Notes under the pieces: generated by a model
Told to the model about the DNA's origin: nothing
The model's input: the letters and a program-made list of their open reading frames with translations, nothing else
The model's database searches: none
Made by a program: the position numbers and the translations under genes
Assembly: GCF_937858865.1 (NCBI RefSeq)
Contig: NZ_CALLYO010000224.1
Span: 1 to 14,534, forward strand
Length of the DNA: 14,534 nt
Source of the DNA: an uncultured Amaricoccus sp.
Lineage (GTDB): Bacteria; Pseudomonadota; Alphaproteobacteria; Rhodobacterales; Rhodobacteraceae
Direction: 5' to 3'
Shown: positions 13,637-14,534 of the stretch, piece by piece
How positions within the stretch are numbered: position 1 is the first letter of the stretch
How the letters are laid out: each line of letters starts with the position of its first letter

Positions 13637-13808
13637 CTCCGTGACTGGGACCTGAGAGTTTCGCCCCCGTCGTCGGGGTGGGGGCTTGCTCCTTCGGTGG
13701 GCCTTTCGGGCCGCTTTCCGGAGTGTGGAGGCCTTGCCGGTCCTTGGACCTGAGAGTTTCCGGGGCGGTTGCTCCTTCGGCGACGGGTCACCCCGCCTTC
13801 TCCCGGCA
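13637..13808 (-). ncRNA. Tandem glycine riboswitch (gcvT motif) controlling dadA
   Basis: Two glycine aptamers lie in series on the minus strand. Both carry the conserved core CCGAAGGAGCAA (plus-strand complement at 13769-13780 and 13686-13697) and the conserved 3' segment AAACTCTCAGGTCC (complement at 13746-13759 and 13648-13661). Aptamer 1 is closed by P1 TGCCGG/CCGGCA (13803-13808 with 13735-13740). Aptamer 2 is closed by P1 CTCCG/CGGAG (13719-13723 with 13637-13641), much as in the well-known Bacillus subtilis gcvT leader. A short linker joins them. Glycine riboswitches usually switch on glycine breakdown or export genes; here the target is a DadA-type dehydrogenase. No intrinsic terminator lies between the aptamers and dadA, so control is probably translational. 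Confidence 0.93.
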
Positions 13809-13852
13809 GTGCCTTGGTCAGGCGCACTTACCTGAACCGCGAGATTCGCGCA

Positions 13853-13881
13853 AGCATATCCGTACCCGGCACATCCGGTAA
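13853..13881 (-). promoter_or_regulatory. Candidate sigma-70-type promoter of the riboswitch-dadA transcript
   Basis: On the minus strand TTACCG (13881-13876) and TATGCT (13858-13853) are separated by 17 bases. This would start transcription near 13846, about 38 bases before aptamer 1. Both hexamers are only partial matches to consensus, so the call rests mostly on spacing and position. Confidence 0.35.
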
Positions 13882-13913
13882 TCGGCCGGGGGGCCTCAGG
13901 TGCCCGGCGGCGC

Positions 13914-14534
13914 CTACGTCCGCGCGTAGAGCCAGAGCGTCACCGGCGCCAGCGCCGCGGTCAGCGCCGCCGGAAAGACCAGCGCCAGCCCCACCTGCCC
14001 GACCGTGGCGCCCCCGCCCATCAGCCCCCGGATCGCCGTCGTCATCCAGCTGACCGGATTCGCCTCGACGAAGGCCCGCAGCCACCCCGGCATCGTCGCC
14101 GGATCGACCATGATGTTCGAGGCGAAGACCAGCGGAAAGAGCAGTGTGAACCCGAGCGTCATCACCGTCGTCGGCGTGCGGATCAGCAGCCCGAGCACGA
14201 TGAAGATCCACCCCATCCCGAACCCCACCGCCAGGAGCAGCAGGAACCCCGCCACCACGCCCGCGACGCCCGCCTCCGGCCGATACCCGAGTCCCAGCCC
14301 GATCCCGAGGATGATGAGCCCCGCGATCAGATGCCGCAGCACGTCCCCCACCATCAGCCCGGCGAAGGGCGCGAGCGGCCAGATCGGCAGCGTCCGGAAC
14401 CGGTCGAAGAGCCCCTTCCCCAGGTCCGTCGACAGCCCCATCCCGGAATAGACCGCATTGAAGCAGACCGTCTGCACCAGGATCCCCGGCAGGAAGAACT
14501 GCAGATACTCCCGCGGCGACCCGGCCAGCGCCCC
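13914..14534 (-). CDS. ABC-2 type transporter permease (DrrB-like), 5' end outside window
   Basis: 206 codons of the C-terminal part of a membrane protein are present; the start lies beyond the right edge. The visible sequence begins within the conserved region SPREYLQFFLPGILVQTV, followed by STDLGKGLFDRFRTLPI, which is characteristic of the ABC-2 permease family close to daunorubicin-resistance DrrB. About five hydrophobic segments follow, with the NIMVDPATMPGWLRAFVEANPVSW block before the last ones. Known relatives pair with a separate ATPase (DrrA-like), which should be encoded just upstream, to export drugs or lipids. A GTG at 14477 could be mistaken for a start, but the conserved reading frame clearly extends upstream of it. 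The 3' end is followed by the promoter and riboswitch of dadA. Confidence 0.85.
   Translation of the reverse strand, partial: GALAGSPREYLQFFLPGILVQTVCFNAVYSGMGLSTDLGKGLFDRFRTLPIWPLAPFAGLMVGDVLRHLIAGLIILGIGLGLGYRPEAGVAGVVAGFLLLLAVGFGMGWIFIVLGLLIRTPTTVMTLGFTLLFPLVFASNIMVDPATMPGWLRAFVEANPVSWMTTAIRGLMGGGATVGQVGLALVFPAALTAALAPVTLWLYART

Noticed and set aside
13885..13908. Hairpin GCCGGG/CCCGGC after the ABC permease stop as a terminator
   Set aside because: Only 6 bp with a 12-base loop and no T-run. The left arm can equally pair with CCCGGC at 13865-13870, so it is not convincing.
1..14534. CRISPR arrays, tRNA or rRNA genes, insertion sequences, phage genes
   Set aside because: No regularly spaced repeats, cloverleaf-like sequences, transposase or integrase motifs, or terminal inverted repeats were seen.

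Overview
The window is very GC-rich, with densely packed genes, many 4-bp stop/start overlaps and several GTG/TTG starts. Together with a tandem glycine riboswitch and a remnant of an alphaproteobacterial RTX-type protein, this points to an alphaproteobacterium, plausibly of the Rhodobacterales. The genus cannot be read from the sequence.

Positions 38-10634 are a Wzx/Wzy-type exopolysaccharide (EPS) locus in three transcription blocks. Block A (minus, 2388 to 38) is a WcaI-like glycosyltransferase followed by a Wzy-type polymerase. Block B (plus, 2475 to 5823) is a Wzz/Wzc-like co-polymerase whose P-loop lacks the lysine, a WcaF-like acetyltransferase, and an ExoF/Wza-type export protein; its genes overlap by 4 bp. 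Block C (minus, 10634 to 6023) is a GT4 glycosyltransferase, a Wzx flippase, a second GT4 enzyme and a GDP-mannose 3,5-epimerase homologue. Together these cover sugar-nucleotide supply, repeat-unit assembly, flipping, polymerisation, length control, acetyl decoration and export. No initiating phosphoglycosyl transferase is present, so it must lie elsewhere. Between blocks B and C is a 199-bp gap with hairpins and a 24-codon remnant that looks like the N-terminus of a haemolysin-type calcium-binding protein.

Positions 10876-13808 are an amino-acid utilisation module on the minus strand: a tandem glycine riboswitch, a DadA-type D-amino acid dehydrogenase, a strong intrinsic terminator, and an AGCS sodium:alanine/glycine symporter. 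A perfect 9-bp complementarity between the 5' P1 strand of the second aptamer and the dadA ribosome-binding site suggests a translational ON switch.

Positions 13914-14534 hold the 3' part of an ABC-2 type permease gene that runs off the window on the minus strand.

The most interesting points are the plant-like GDP-mannose 3,5-epimerase in a bacterial EPS locus, the probably inactive BY-kinase domain, the predicted riboswitch expression platform, and the RTX remnant. I found no CRISPR array, tRNA, rRNA, transposase or other mobile-element gene.
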